DNA of 13,119 nucleotides, from positions 1 to 13,119 of the forward strand of contig JAEWRF010000124.1 of NCBI GenBank assembly GCA_023460155.1, in the 5' to 3' direction. A program made the position numbers and the translations under genes. Origin of the DNA: Bacillota bacterium (GTDB lineage: Bacteria > Bacillota > Clostridia > Oscillospirales > Acutalibacteraceae). Each line of letters opens with the position of its first letter. Within the stretch, counting starts at the first letter, position 1. The notes below the pieces were generated by a model. That model saw only the letters and a list, made by a program, of their open reading frames with translations. It did not search any database and was not told the DNA's origin. Shown here piece by piece: positions 6,208 to 13,119 of this stretch.

Positions 6208-8670
6208 TCAGTTTTTGGCTTCGGAGGCGTCGGCCTTCTGCAAATTCATTTCCAGCCACTGCTGATAGGTGATCAGCACCTGCCGGGGTTTGGAGCCGTC
6301 GCGCGGACCGACAATTCCCATCTGCTCCATCTGGTCGATGAGCCGGCCCGCGCGCGCGTAGCCGAGGCGCAGGCGGCGCTGGAGCAGGGAAGTGGAGGCC
6401 TGTCCGGCTTCCACAATGCACTTGATCGCATCGGACATCATGGGGTCGGTGTCGCCGCCCATATCGTCGCCCGCGTCGCCGCCCTTTTCGGAAGCGGCGT
6501 TTTTCTCGATTTCTTCTTCGATGTTTTCATTGTAATCGGCTTCCTGCGCTTTCTTGACGAAGCCGGTGATAGATTCGATTTCGCTGTCGCTCACAAAGCA
6601 GCCCTGAATTCGCGTCGGCTTCTGGGAGCCGACCGGCGAAAACAGCATATCGCCGCGCCCGAGCAGCTTCTCCGCACCGCCCATGTCGAGAATCGTGCGG
6701 GAATCCACCTGCGAAGAAACCGCGAAGGCGATCCGGCTGGGGATGTTCGCTTTGATGATGCCGGTGATGACGTCCACCGAGGGGCGCTGAGTCGCAATGA
6801 CAAGGTGCATGCCCGCAGCGCGGGCCATCTGCGCCAGACGGCAAATCGAATCCTCCACTTCGTTCGGGGCAGCCATCATCAGGTCGGCGAGCTCGTCGAT
6901 GATGATAACGATCTGCGGCATGCGTTCCATCGGCTGACCGTCCTCCGCAGTGTAATTGCAGGAGGCGGCAAGCGCGTTGTAAGCGCTGAGGTCACGCACA
7001 TTGTTTGCGGCAAAAATTTTGTAGCGCTTCAGCATCTCCGTAACCGCCCAGGAAAGTGCGCCGGAGGCCTTGCGGGGGTCGGTTACCACGGGCACCAGAA
7101 GGTGGGGGATTCCGTTGTAAATGCCGAGCTCGACGACCTTCGGGTCGATCATCAGGAAGCGCACCTCGTCCGGTGCCGATTTATAAAGCAGGCTGACGAT
7201 CATCGAATTGATGCAAACGGATTTACCGGAGCCGGTCGCGCCCGCAATCAGCAGATGCGGCATTTTCGCCAGATCCGCCACGGCCACCTCGCCGGCGATG
7301 TCCCGTCCGAGCGCCACGGTCAGGTGGGAAGTCGCCGCGCCGAAGCTGTTGCTTTCAATCAGCTCACGCATCCGGACGACCGTGTTTTTCTTGTTTGGGA
7401 CTTCAATTCCTACGGCGGCTTTTCCGGGAATCGGCGCTTCGATGCGGATGCCCGCTGTGGCGAGGTTCATCGAAAGGTCGTCCGAAAGATTTGTAATCTT
7501 GCTGATTTTCACGCCCGAAGCGGGCTGCAGCTCATATCGGGTCACAGCCGGGCCGCGGCTGTAGCCGACGAAGGAGGTCTGAACCCCAAAGCTCTGCAGG
7601 GTATCCACCAGCATGCGGCCGTTGGTCTGAATCTCACCGACGATGTCCGCTTCGCTCAGTTCCTTCGTAACCGCCAGCATGGAGATGGGGGGGAAGTGGT
7701 AGTCCCCGTCCGGTTCCGGTTCCTCCGGGGCGGGTTTCGGCGCGGGAGCCGCGGGCGTTGGGGCAGGAGAAATGGAGGGCTCCGCATCCCCCTGCTGCTG
7801 GGGAGCGGAAACCGGAACGGAAGCCGATTGCCCATTCGCAGGGGCCCCGGAGGCCGTTTCAGGTTCGTGAATGGAAAACACCTTTTCCAGGTGTTCCAGC
7901 TTTTCACTTTTCTTTTTCGGCTTGGCGGGAGCCTTCGCGCCGGAGCGCACGGGATGCTGCGGCAGTCCGTCATCCCCGTCGAGCGAAATGTCAATCTCGG
8001 CGCTTTGCCGGTTTTTCTCAATCAGCCGCCGCTCCCGCGCGGAATCGATGTTGGTTTTCACGAATCCGGCCGGTTTAGTGACGGTGCGGAAAAGCTGGAT
8101 CAGGCTTGTCCCCGTCAGGATCATGACGGAGACGAAAAGCGCGAGCAGAATGACGATCCTCGCGCCGAGCGGGCCGAGCGCCGTGACCAGCGGAATCCCC
8201 AGCAGGCCGCTGAAAAATCCGCCGCCCCCATGCTCGATTCCCGCACTGTAAAGGCCGGTCAGCTGTTTCCAGAAGTTCGCAAGCGAAGCGTTTCCGGAAA
8301 CGGAAAATATGTAGACGGAGGAACAAAAAAACGAGATGATCAGGATCATCAGCGTCAGCTTTACCCCCGCGCGGGTGTTCTGCCGCTCCAGAGCTGTCAA
8401 AATGGACAGGTAAAGCAGCAAAATTGGCCAGAGGACGGCGCAGATCCCAAACAGGCCGAGCAGAACCTCGTGGAACCAGCGCCAGACGTGATCTCCGCTG
8501 ATCAGCACAAGGCAGAACATCAGAATCGCCCCGGCGAACATCAGAACGGAAAGAACCTGAGCATGCTGCTTTTCCGTGCGCGCAGCCTTCGCGGGATCGG
8601 GTACCGCCGCCGGCCTGCGCCCCCGCGGGGCTGCGTGGCGCGGTTTCGGATTTGTGTTTTTCTTAGCCAA
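6208..8670 (-). CDS. ftsK: DNA translocase FtsK/SpoIIIE
   Basis: Membrane-anchored hexameric DNA pump that moves chromosomal DNA through the division or sporulation septum. From the TTG at 8670 the protein has 820 residues. It has four membrane segments (about 39–58, 69–90, 102–123, 169–189) and a Pro/Ala/Glu-rich linker (about 225–330). The motor carries Walker A GATGSGKS at 477–484, Walker B IVIIIDE ending at Asp592-Glu593 and ATQRPSVDVITG at 626–637. An acidic hinge precedes a winged-helix gamma domain (about 743–800, with LLQRRLRLGYARAGRLIDQM) that reads oriented DNA motifs. GTG at 8676 is also in frame, but AAAGGTGA then sits only one base away; TTG 8670 has the correct seven-base spacing and gives the usual M-A-K-K start. 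It lies 60 nt after tepA. FtsK and SpoIIIE cannot be told apart from sequence alone. Confidence 0.95.
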   Translation of the reverse strand: MAKKNTNPKPRHAAPRGRRPAAVPDPAKAARTEKQHAQVLSVLMFAGAILMFCLVLISGDHVWRWFHEVLLGLFGICAVLWPILLLYLSILTALERQNTRAGVKLTLMILIISFFCSSVYIFSVSGNASLANFWKQLTGLYSAGIEHGGGGFFSGLLGIPLVTALGPLGARIVILLALFVSVMILTGTSLIQLFRTVTKPAGFVKTNIDSARERRLIEKNRQSAEIDISLDGDDGLPQHPVRSGAKAPAKPKKKSEKLEHLEKVFSIHEPETASGAPANGQSASVPVSAPQQQGDAEPSISPAPTPAAPAPKPAPEEPEPDGDYHFPPISMLAVTKELSEADIVGEIQTNGRMLVDTLQSFGVQTSFVGYSRGPAVTRYELQPASGVKISKITNLSDDLSMNLATAGIRIEAPIPGKAAVGIEVPNKKNTVVRMRELIESNSFGAATSHLTVALGRDIAGEVAVADLAKMPHLLIAGATGSGKSVCINSMIVSLLYKSAPDEVRFLMIDPKVVELGIYNGIPHLLVPVVTDPRKASGALSWAVTEMLKRYKIFAANNVRDLSAYNALAASCNYTAEDGQPMERMPQIVIIIDELADLMMAAPNEVEDSICRLAQMARAAGMHLVIATQRPSVDVITGIIKANIPSRIAFAVSSQVDSRTILDMGGAEKLLGRGDMLFSPVGSQKPTRIQGCFVSDSEIESITGFVKKAQEADYNENIEEEIEKNAASEKGGDAGDDMGGDTDPMMSDAIKCIVEAGQASTSLLQRRLRLGYARAGRLIDQMEQMGIVGPRDGSKPRQVLITYQQWLEMNLQKADASEAKN

Positions 8671-8706
8671 TGTCACTCACCTTTAGATTATGTTCCGGGC
8701 TATGTA

Positions 8707-8725
8707 CGGCGGCCCGAAACCGCCG
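8707..8725. repeat. GC-rich inverted repeat between tepA and ftsK
   Basis: CGGCGG (8707–8712) and CCGCCG (8720–8725) flank a 7-base loop in the 60-nt gap. No T tract follows on either strand, so it is not a canonical terminator. In the tepA–ftsK mRNA it could act as a processing or stability element. Confidence 0.45.
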
Positions 8726-8730
8726 CGCGT

Positions 8731-9477
8731 CTATTTCGCGCTCTTTGTCTGCCGGGCCCGGGACGGCTTTTCGACCTCCGGGGGCTTTTTCTTTTCTTTT
8801 TTCTTCCGTTCGTCGATCATATCGTATAAACAGTCGATGGAATCGGAAAGAGTGCCGAGCGAGTCGATCAGCCCTTCCTCCACGGCCTGCGGGCCGGTCA
8901 GTACCGTGCCGATGTCGAGCACCAGCTCACGCGTGTTCATGGAAAGTTCCTCAATCCGTTCGGCCGAAATCCGGGAATGCTGTGTGATAAACTGCGTAAT
9001 CCGCTCCTGCATCCGTTCGAAATAATCCAGCGTCTGCGGGACCCCCAGAATCAGGCCGTTCATCCGCACCGGGTGGATCGTCATCGTGGCGCTCTGCACA
9101 ATAAAGGAGTGCTTTGCTGCCACGGCCAGAGGAACGCCGATGGAATGGCCGCCGCCCAGAACAATGGAAACGGTCGGCTTTTTCATCCCGGCCACAAGCT
9201 CCGCAAGCGCGAGCCCGGCTTCCACATCGCCACCGACCGTATTCAGGATCATCAGCAGGCCGTCGATGGCGGCGTCCTCTTCAATGGCCACAAGCTGAGG
9301 AATTACATGCTCGTATTTGGTCGTTTTTGTCTGCGAGGAAAGTATGGTGTGCCCCTCAATCTGCCCGATGATGGTCAGGCAGTGGATCACGTGCCGGCCG
9401 TCTCCCGTAATAACGGAGCCCATTTCCGTCATCCGGTCCGCAGCCCGGTTTTCCTCGCTTTTTTCTTCGCTGCTCAT
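8731..9477 (-). CDS. tepA: ClpP-class serine protease, TepA (translocation-enhancing protein) family
   Basis: A 248-residue member of the ClpP/crotonase fold. The likely catalytic triad is Ser112 in GGGHSIG (109–114), His135 in TMTIHP and Asp188 in ELVLDIG. The ClpP-like N-D-x-x-G-G motif appears as LNTVGGDVEAGLALAE (78–93). A charged N-terminus (SSEEKSEEN) and a lysine-rich tail flank the core. The order tepA then spoIIIE/ftsK matches Bacillus subtilis, where the gene (ymfB) sits beside a translocase; the intervening ylzJ is absent here. TepA has been linked to pre-protein translocation and to degradation of spore proteins, so its role here is inferred. The ATG at 9477 has GGAGGT at 9484–9489, six bases upstream; in-frame ATGs up to 9525 lie inside a leader hairpin and are rejected. 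Confidence 0.9.
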   Translation of the reverse strand: MSSEEKSEENRAADRMTEMGSVITGDGRHVIHCLTIIGQIEGHTILSSQTKTTKYEHVIPQLVAIEEDAAIDGLLMILNTVGGDVEAGLALAELVAGMKKPTVSIVLGGGHSIGVPLAVAAKHSFIVQSATMTIHPVRMNGLILGVPQTLDYFERMQERITQFITQHSRISAERIEELSMNTRELVLDIGTVLTGPQAVEEGLIDSLGTLSDSIDCLYDMIDERKKKEKKKPPEVEKPSRARQTKSAK

Positions 9478-9483
9478 GAATGC

Positions 9484-9489
9484 ACCTCC
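9484..9489 (-). promoter_or_regulatory. Ribosome binding site of tepA
   Basis: GGAGGT on the minus strand, six bases before ATG 9477. It decides between this start and upstream in-frame ATGs at 9525 and 9522. Confidence 0.8.
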
Positions 9490-9522
9490 CAATAGGGCTA
9501 GTCTGCCTATGGAAAGCGGCAT

Positions 9523-9546
9523 CATACGCGGCGGGCGTATGTTTTT
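9523..9546. repeat. Stem-loop in the tepA leader, with a T run on the plus strand
   Basis: CATACGC (9523–9529) and GCGTATG (9535–9541) form a 7-bp stem with a five-base loop. On the plus strand TTTTT follows at once (9542–9546), giving a terminator shape although no plus-strand gene ends here. On the minus strand it falls in the predicted tepA 5' leader, near the 5' end. Confidence 0.55.
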
Positions 9547-9561
9547 GCGTAAATTAAAAAT

Positions 9562-9590
9562 ATTATAACATCTGTTCTTCGGTTCGGCAA
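9562..9590 (-). promoter_or_regulatory. Predicted promoter of the tepA–ftsK–hydrolase–DUF3006 operon
   Basis: TGTTATAAT (9562–9570, minus strand) is a perfect extended -10, the same nine bases as in the fhs promoter. TTGCCG (9585–9590) is a fair -35 at exactly 17 bases. The predicted start near 9555 gives a leader of about 78 nt that contains the hairpin at 9523–9541. Confidence 0.68.
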
Positions 9591-9639
9591 GAAAATAAGG
9601 GGAAATGAAAAAATAATTGCCTGCGGGGAACGTTAAGAG

Positions 9640-9654
9640 ATTGACAATGTCAAT
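9640..9654. promoter_or_regulatory. Palindrome overlapping the -35 box of the aconitase promoter (candidate operator)
   Basis: ATTGAC and GTCAAT are perfect 6-base arms separated by AAT. The left arm covers five of the six bases of the TTGACA -35 hexamer, so a bound dimer would block RNA polymerase. It does not match the Rex consensus. The cognate factor is unknown, and palindromy could partly follow from a consensus -35. Confidence 0.45.
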
Positions 9655-9669
9655 TTTTTATACCATAAT
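9641..9669 (+). promoter_or_regulatory. Predicted promoter of the aconitase–isocitrate dehydrogenase operon
   Basis: TTGACA (9641–9646), 17 bases, CATAAT (9664–9669): a near-consensus sigma-A promoter. Transcription would start near 9676 with a leader of about 98 nt. A second TATAAT at 9702–9707 lacks a good -35 and may be a weaker alternative. The region between tepA and the aconitase ATG is AT-rich and holds no small gene that I can support. Confidence 0.72.
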
Positions 9670-9773
9670 AGGGAGAAGATTTTATACTGCATAATTTTAG
9701 TTATAATCTGCAGAATGAATGGAATTAACCAGCGGAGAAAATCAGAAATATAAGTTTGGGAGTGAATGCCGAA

Positions 9774-11711
9774 ATGGGTTTAAGCTTGGCACAGAAGATT
9801 ATCACAAAGCACCTTGTAAGCGGCGACATGACGCCCGGAAGCGAGATCGGCCTGAAAATCGACCAGACCCTCACGCAGGATGCCACCGGGACGATGGCCT
9901 ACATCGAGTTTGAAGCAATGGGTGTTCCGCGCGTTAAGACGGAACGTTCCGTTGCCTATGTTGATCATAATACCCTGCAGACCGGCTTTGAAAATGCCGA
10001 CGATCACCGGTTCATCCAGTCGGTTGCCAAAAAACACGGAATTTATTTTTCCCGCCCCGGCAACGGGATCTGCCATCAGGTTCATCTGGAGCGGTTCGGG
10101 ATTCCCGGCAAGACGCTGATCGGGTCAGACAGCCATACCCCGACGGGCGGCGGAATCGGCATGCTGGCCATGGGCGCCGGCGGGCTTGATGTTTCGGTCG
10201 CGATGGGCGGCGGCCCCTATTACATCAATATGCCGAAGATTCTGCGCGTCAACCTGACCGGCGCGCTCCCCACTTGGGTCAGCGCGAAGGACGTTATTCT
10301 GGAGGTTCTCCGCCGCCTGACCGTCAAGGGCGGCGTGGGTAAGGTTCTTGAGTACGGCGGGGAAGGCGTCAAAACGCTTTCCGTTCCGGAGCGTGCAACC
10401 ATCACCAACATGGGTGCGGAGCTTGGAGCGACCACGTCGATTTTCCCGTCCGACGAAATCACAAAGGAATTTTTGAAGGCTCAGGGCAGGGAACAGGACT
10501 GGACGGAGCTTCAGCCGGATGAGGACGCGCGCTACGACGAAACGATTGAAATCGATCTTTCCGCGCTGGTTCCGATGGCGGCATGCCCGCACAGTCCGGA
10601 CGCTGTGAAGACGGTGGATGAGATCGGCACGATCAAGGTTGATCAGGTCTGCATCGGCTCCTGCACGAATTCCTCCTACCGGGATATGATGCGCGTGGCT
10701 TCCATCCTCAAGGGGAAGACGGTTCACCCGGAGGTGAGCCTTTCCATCGCGCCCGGTTCCAAACAGGTTTACAATATGCTTGCGGAAAACGGAGCCCTCG
10801 CCGACCTCATCGCGGCGGGTGCGCGAATTCTGGAATGCGCCTGCGGCCCGTGCATCGGCATGGGGCAGTCTCCGAACTCGGCGGGGGTTTCCCTGCGGAC
10901 GTTCAACCGGAATTTCCTGGGGCGTTCCGGAACCGCCGACGCCCAGATTTACCTTGTCAGCCCGGAAACGGCAGCCACTTCCGCTCTGACCGGCGTCCTG
11001 ACCAATCCGAAAATTTTGGGTACGGAAGCGCCGGTTTCCATGCCGGAAAGCTTCCTGATCAATGACAATATGATCGTTCCTCCCGCATCGCCGGAGGAAG
11101 CGAAGAATGTGAAAATTCTCCGCGGTCCCAATATCCGCGAATTCCCGGCTTCGGTCCCGCTGCCGGAAAACATAAGCGCGAAGGTTCTTTTGAAGGTCGG
11201 CGACAACATTACCACCGACCACATCATGCCGGCGGGATCCAAAATTCTGCCGTACCGCTCCAACATCCCGTATCTTTCTCAGTTCTGCTTCGCGGTGTGC
11301 GATAAGGAATTCCCGGAACGTTGCAAGAAGAACGGTTCGGGCTTTATTGTCGGCGGCTCAAACTACGGGCAGGGCTCCTCGCGCGAGCATGCGGCGCTTG
11401 TGCCGCTTTACCTCGGAATCAAAGCTGTCATTGTGAAGAGCTTCGCGCGGATTCACTGCGCCAACCTCGCCAACGCCGGGATTCTGCCGCTTGTTTTTAA
11501 AGACGAAAAGGACTTTGACTCCATTGACCCGATGGATGAGCTGGAACTGCCTGATATCCGCACCGCGATCGGAAACAGCGCGCGGATTTTTGTGGAAAAC
11601 CGCACGAAGGGCACCCGCTTTGAGGTGGAGCCGATGCTGACGGAGCGTCAGCGCGCCATCGTGCTCGCGGGCGGGCTCCTGAACTACACGAAAGAACAGA
11701 GCGAGAAGTGA
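9774..11711 (+). CDS. acn: Aconitate hydratase, short Aquifex-type
   Basis: Iron–sulphur enzyme that isomerises citrate to isocitrate through cis-aconitate in the cytosol. The protein is 645 residues, shorter than AcnA or AcnB (about 850–900), and fits the Aquifex-type/clostridial aconitase group. The 4Fe-4S ligands are Cys297 (GSCTNSSYRD) and Cys357 and Cys360 (CACGPCIG). GSDSHTPTGGG (from 117) carries the conserved Asp-Ser-His, and the swivel domain has GDNITTDHI near 476–484 and GSSREHAAL from 534. ATG 9774 matches family N-termini (M-G-L-x-L-x-Q-K-I) and has GGGAGTGA about nine bases upstream; a TTG at 9756 would add six residues. Isocitrate dehydrogenase follows after 52 nt, so the pair likely makes 2-oxoglutarate. 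3-Isopropylmalate or homoaconitate activity is the alternative, made unlikely by this neighbour. Confidence 0.93.
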   Translation: MGLSLAQKIITKHLVSGDMTPGSEIGLKIDQTLTQDATGTMAYIEFEAMGVPRVKTERSVAYVDHNTLQTGFENADDHRFIQSVAKKHGIYFSRPGNGICHQVHLERFGIPGKTLIGSDSHTPTGGGIGMLAMGAGGLDVSVAMGGGPYYINMPKILRVNLTGALPTWVSAKDVILEVLRRLTVKGGVGKVLEYGGEGVKTLSVPERATITNMGAELGATTSIFPSDEITKEFLKAQGREQDWTELQPDEDARYDETIEIDLSALVPMAACPHSPDAVKTVDEIGTIKVDQVCIGSCTNSSYRDMMRVASILKGKTVHPEVSLSIAPGSKQVYNMLAENGALADLIAAGARILECACGPCIGMGQSPNSAGVSLRTFNRNFLGRSGTADAQIYLVSPETAATSALTGVLTNPKILGTEAPVSMPESFLINDNMIVPPASPEEAKNVKILRGPNIREFPASVPLPENISAKVLLKVGDNITTDHIMPAGSKILPYRSNIPYLSQFCFAVCDKEFPERCKKNGSGFIVGGSNYGQGSSREHAALVPLYLGIKAVIVKSFARIHCANLANAGILPLVFKDEKDFDSIDPMDELELPDIRTAIGNSARIFVENRTKGTRFEVEPMLTERQRAIVLAGGLLNYTKEQSEK

Positions 11712-11749
11712 CCGGGCGGCCGGAAAGGCCTGGCTGCAGCAATTTACTT

Positions 11750-11755
11750 GGAGGG
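11750..11755 (+). promoter_or_regulatory. Ribosome binding site of the isocitrate dehydrogenase gene
   Basis: GGAGGG eight bases before ATG 11764. The 52-nt gap from acn has no visible promoter or terminator; a weak GGCC/GGCC hairpin (11718–11730) is the only structure. Confidence 0.7.
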
Positions 11756-11763
11756 CTGGATCA

Positions 11764-12978
11764 ATGGCGGATAAGATTATTATGAAAACTCCCCTCGTCG
11801 AGATGGACGGGGATGAAATGACCCGGGTGATCTGGAAGGAGATCAAGGAAATTCTTCTGGAGCCCTTTGTGGAACTGAAAACGGAATATTACGACCTCGG
11901 CCTGAAGAACCGGGATGCTACCGGCGATCAGGTTACGGTGGATTCTGCCAATGCCACTCTGAAATACGGCGTGGCGGTCAAATGCGCGACCATTACCCCG
12001 AACGCGGACCGCGTAAAGGAATACGGGCTGCATGAGATGTGGAAATCCCCGAACGGCACCATCCGGGCCATTCTTGACGGGACGGTGTTCCGTACCCCGA
12101 TATTGGTCAAAGGCATTTCACCGCTGGTTTCCAACTGGAAAAAGCCGATCACCATCGCGCGCCATGCCTACGGCGACGTCTACCGCGACGCGGAGACGAT
12201 GGTTCCCGCTGGCGCAAAAGCGGAGCTGGTGGTGACGAAGGCGGACGGAACCGAAGAACGCACGCTGGTGCACAACTTCAAAACGGCGGGCGTGCTTCTC
12301 GGCCAGCATAATCTGGACGACAGCATCGCGAATTTTGCGAGAAGCTGTTTTCAGTACGCTCTGGATCTGAAACAGGATCTCTGGTTTTCCACGAAGGACA
12401 CGATTTCAAAAAAATACGATCACCGCTTTAAGGATATTTTCCGGGAGCTTTATGAGAGCGACTACCGGAAGCAGTTCGAGGAGGCCGGAATCGAGTATTT
12501 CTATACCCTGATCGACGATGCCGTCGCGCGCGTGATGCGCTCGGAGGGCGGGTTCATCTGGGCCTGCAAGAACTATGACGGCGATGTTATGAGCGACATG
12601 GTGGCGACGGCGTTCGGCAGTCTTGCCATGATGACCAGCGTGCTGGTGTCGCCCGAGGGCGTGTACGAGTACGAGGCCGCGCACGGAACCGTGCAGAGGC
12701 ACTACTACAAATATCTCAAGGGGGAAAAGACCTCCACCAATTCGGTTGCCACACTGTTCGCGTGGACAGGCGCGCTGAGAAAGCGCGGGGAATTTGACGG
12801 CATTCCGGCTCTGTGCAATTTTGCAGATAAACTGGAAGCAGCCGCCGTCCAGACGATCGAAGAGGGAGTTATGACCGGGGATCTGGCGACAATTTCCACT
12901 CTGCCGGAAAAAGAGACGGTGGATACCGAGGGATTTTTGCTGGAGGTCCAGAAAAGGCTGAAAATGCTGCTTGCATAA
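11764..12978 (+). CDS. icd: NADP-dependent isocitrate dehydrogenase, eukaryotic-type
   Basis: Oxidatively decarboxylates isocitrate to 2-oxoglutarate, making NADPH. The 404-residue protein follows the homodimeric eukaryotic type (human IDH1/IDH2) rather than E. coli Icd: WKSPNGTIR at 93–101, GTVFRTPI at 106–113, ARHAYGDVYRD at 132–142, STKDTISKKYDHRFKDIF at 209–226, GGFIWACKNYDGDV at 262–275 and AAHGTVQRHY at 305–314. Arg133 corresponds to human IDH1 Arg132, Lys211 to the catalytic Lys212, and Arg312-His313 to the pair that contacts the NADP 2'-phosphate, so NADP specificity is predicted. It probably shares the acn transcript. No citrate synthase is in the window. rex starts 43 nt downstream. 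Confidence 0.95.
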   Translation: MADKIIMKTPLVEMDGDEMTRVIWKEIKEILLEPFVELKTEYYDLGLKNRDATGDQVTVDSANATLKYGVAVKCATITPNADRVKEYGLHEMWKSPNGTIRAILDGTVFRTPILVKGISPLVSNWKKPITIARHAYGDVYRDAETMVPAGAKAELVVTKADGTEERTLVHNFKTAGVLLGQHNLDDSIANFARSCFQYALDLKQDLWFSTKDTISKKYDHRFKDIFRELYESDYRKQFEEAGIEYFYTLIDDAVARVMRSEGGFIWACKNYDGDVMSDMVATAFGSLAMMTSVLVSPEGVYEYEAAHGTVQRHYYKYLKGEKTSTNSVATLFAWTGALRKRGEFDGIPALCNFADKLEAAAVQTIEEGVMTGDLATISTLPEKETVDTEGFLLEVQKRLKMLLA

Positions 12979-13021
12979 ACTGCCTTAGAATCGTAAAAGG
13001 TAAAAGGGAGATGGGTGCATC

Positions 13022-13119
13022 ATGCCTAAGCGTGATAATGTTTCCATGTCGGTCATTCGCCGGCTGCCCCGCTATTATCGCTTTCTGTCGGGCCTGAAAG
13101 AAAAGGGTGTGACAAGGAT
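13022..13119 (+). CDS. rex: Redox-sensing transcriptional repressor Rex (partial, N-terminus only)
   Basis: Only the first 32 codons are present. They read M-P-K-R-D-N-V-S-M-S-V-I-R-R-L-P-R-Y-Y-R-F-L-x-x-L, the start of the Rex winged-helix domain (consensus I-x-x-x-x-x-x-R-L-P-x-Y-Y-R-x-L). Rex binds operators when NAD+ is high and leaves them when NADH rises, controlling fermentation and respiration genes in Gram-positive bacteria. The Rossmann NAD(H)-binding domain lies beyond the right edge. GGGAG at 13006–13010 is a plausible ribosome binding site, eleven bases before ATG 13022. The 43-nt gap after icd shows no promoter or terminator, so read-through from the acn–icd transcript is likely. 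Confidence 0.88.
   Translation, partial: MPKRDNVSMSVIRRLPRYYRFLSGLKEKGVTR

Noticed and set aside
8670..8730. A ylzJ-like small gene between tepA and ftsK, as in Bacillus
   Set aside because: The gap is only 60 nt and no start codon with a suitable frame overlaps the end of tepA.
6187..8829. An 880-codon open frame on the plus strand, antisense to ftsK and longer than it
   Set aside because: It is the mirror of ftsK: GC-biased third positions leave few stops on the opposite strand. Its translation is rich in Arg, His and Gly with no domain pattern, while the minus frame has all FtsK motifs.
10125..11222. A 365-codon open frame antisense to the aconitase gene
   Set aside because: Shadow of a well-conserved gene, with no ribosome binding site or recognisable domain.
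1..13119. Mobile element, CRISPR array, tRNA/rRNA or defence system
   Set aside because: I saw no transposase, terminal repeats, regularly spaced repeats, cloverleaf sequences or defence-type domains; nearly all of the window is filled by recognisable core genes.

Overview
The window looks like a moderately GC-rich chromosome segment of an anaerobic Gram-positive bacterium, probably class Clostridia and perhaps the Oscillospirales/Ruminococcaceae side. That placement is inferred from a tepA–ftsK/spoIIIE gene pair, a formate–tetrahydrofolate ligase, a Rex regulator, strong AGGAGG-type ribosome binding sites and AT-rich promoters. There are no mobile elements, tRNAs, rRNAs or CRISPR arrays that I can see. 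Eleven genes are complete and two run off the edges (upp at the left, rex at the right).

Layout, left to right. (1) Positions 1–3701, minus strand: one tightly packed operon read fhs → tsaE → tsaB → rpiB → upp, with two ATGA stop/start overlaps and two short gaps (4 and 16 nt). It joins one-carbon metabolism, two proteins for the tRNA modification t6A, a pentose-phosphate isomerase and uracil salvage. Its likely promoter has an extended -10 box at 3735–3743. (2) 3839–4996, plus strand: a single SEDS-family (FtsW/RodA/SpoVE-like) membrane glycosyltransferase with its own sigma-A-type promoter, divergent from fhs. (3) 5008–9477, minus strand: a second operon read tepA → ftsK/spoIIIE → metallo-beta-lactamase-fold hydrolase → DUF3006-like small protein. 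The last gene uses a TTG start. This operon converges on the SEDS gene with an 11-nt gap, and the only visible terminator for the SEDS transcript lies beyond the DUF3006 gene. (4) 9774–13119, plus strand: an Aquifex-type aconitase, a eukaryotic-type NADP-dependent isocitrate dehydrogenase and the start of rex. Aconitase and isocitrate dehydrogenase form the oxidative branch from citrate to 2-oxoglutarate and would supply glutamate precursor and NADPH. Rex, an NADH/NAD+-sensing repressor, follows on the same strand.

Most of the window is conserved housekeeping. I did not find a clearly new defence or mobile system. The points most worth a second look are the convergent SEDS/DUF3006 arrangement with antisense read-through, the SEDS protein with altered family motifs, the uncharacterised hydrolase–DUF3006 pair attached to tepA–ftsK, and the palindrome that overlaps the -35 box of the aconitase promoter. 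All identifications come from reading motifs; no database search was run.
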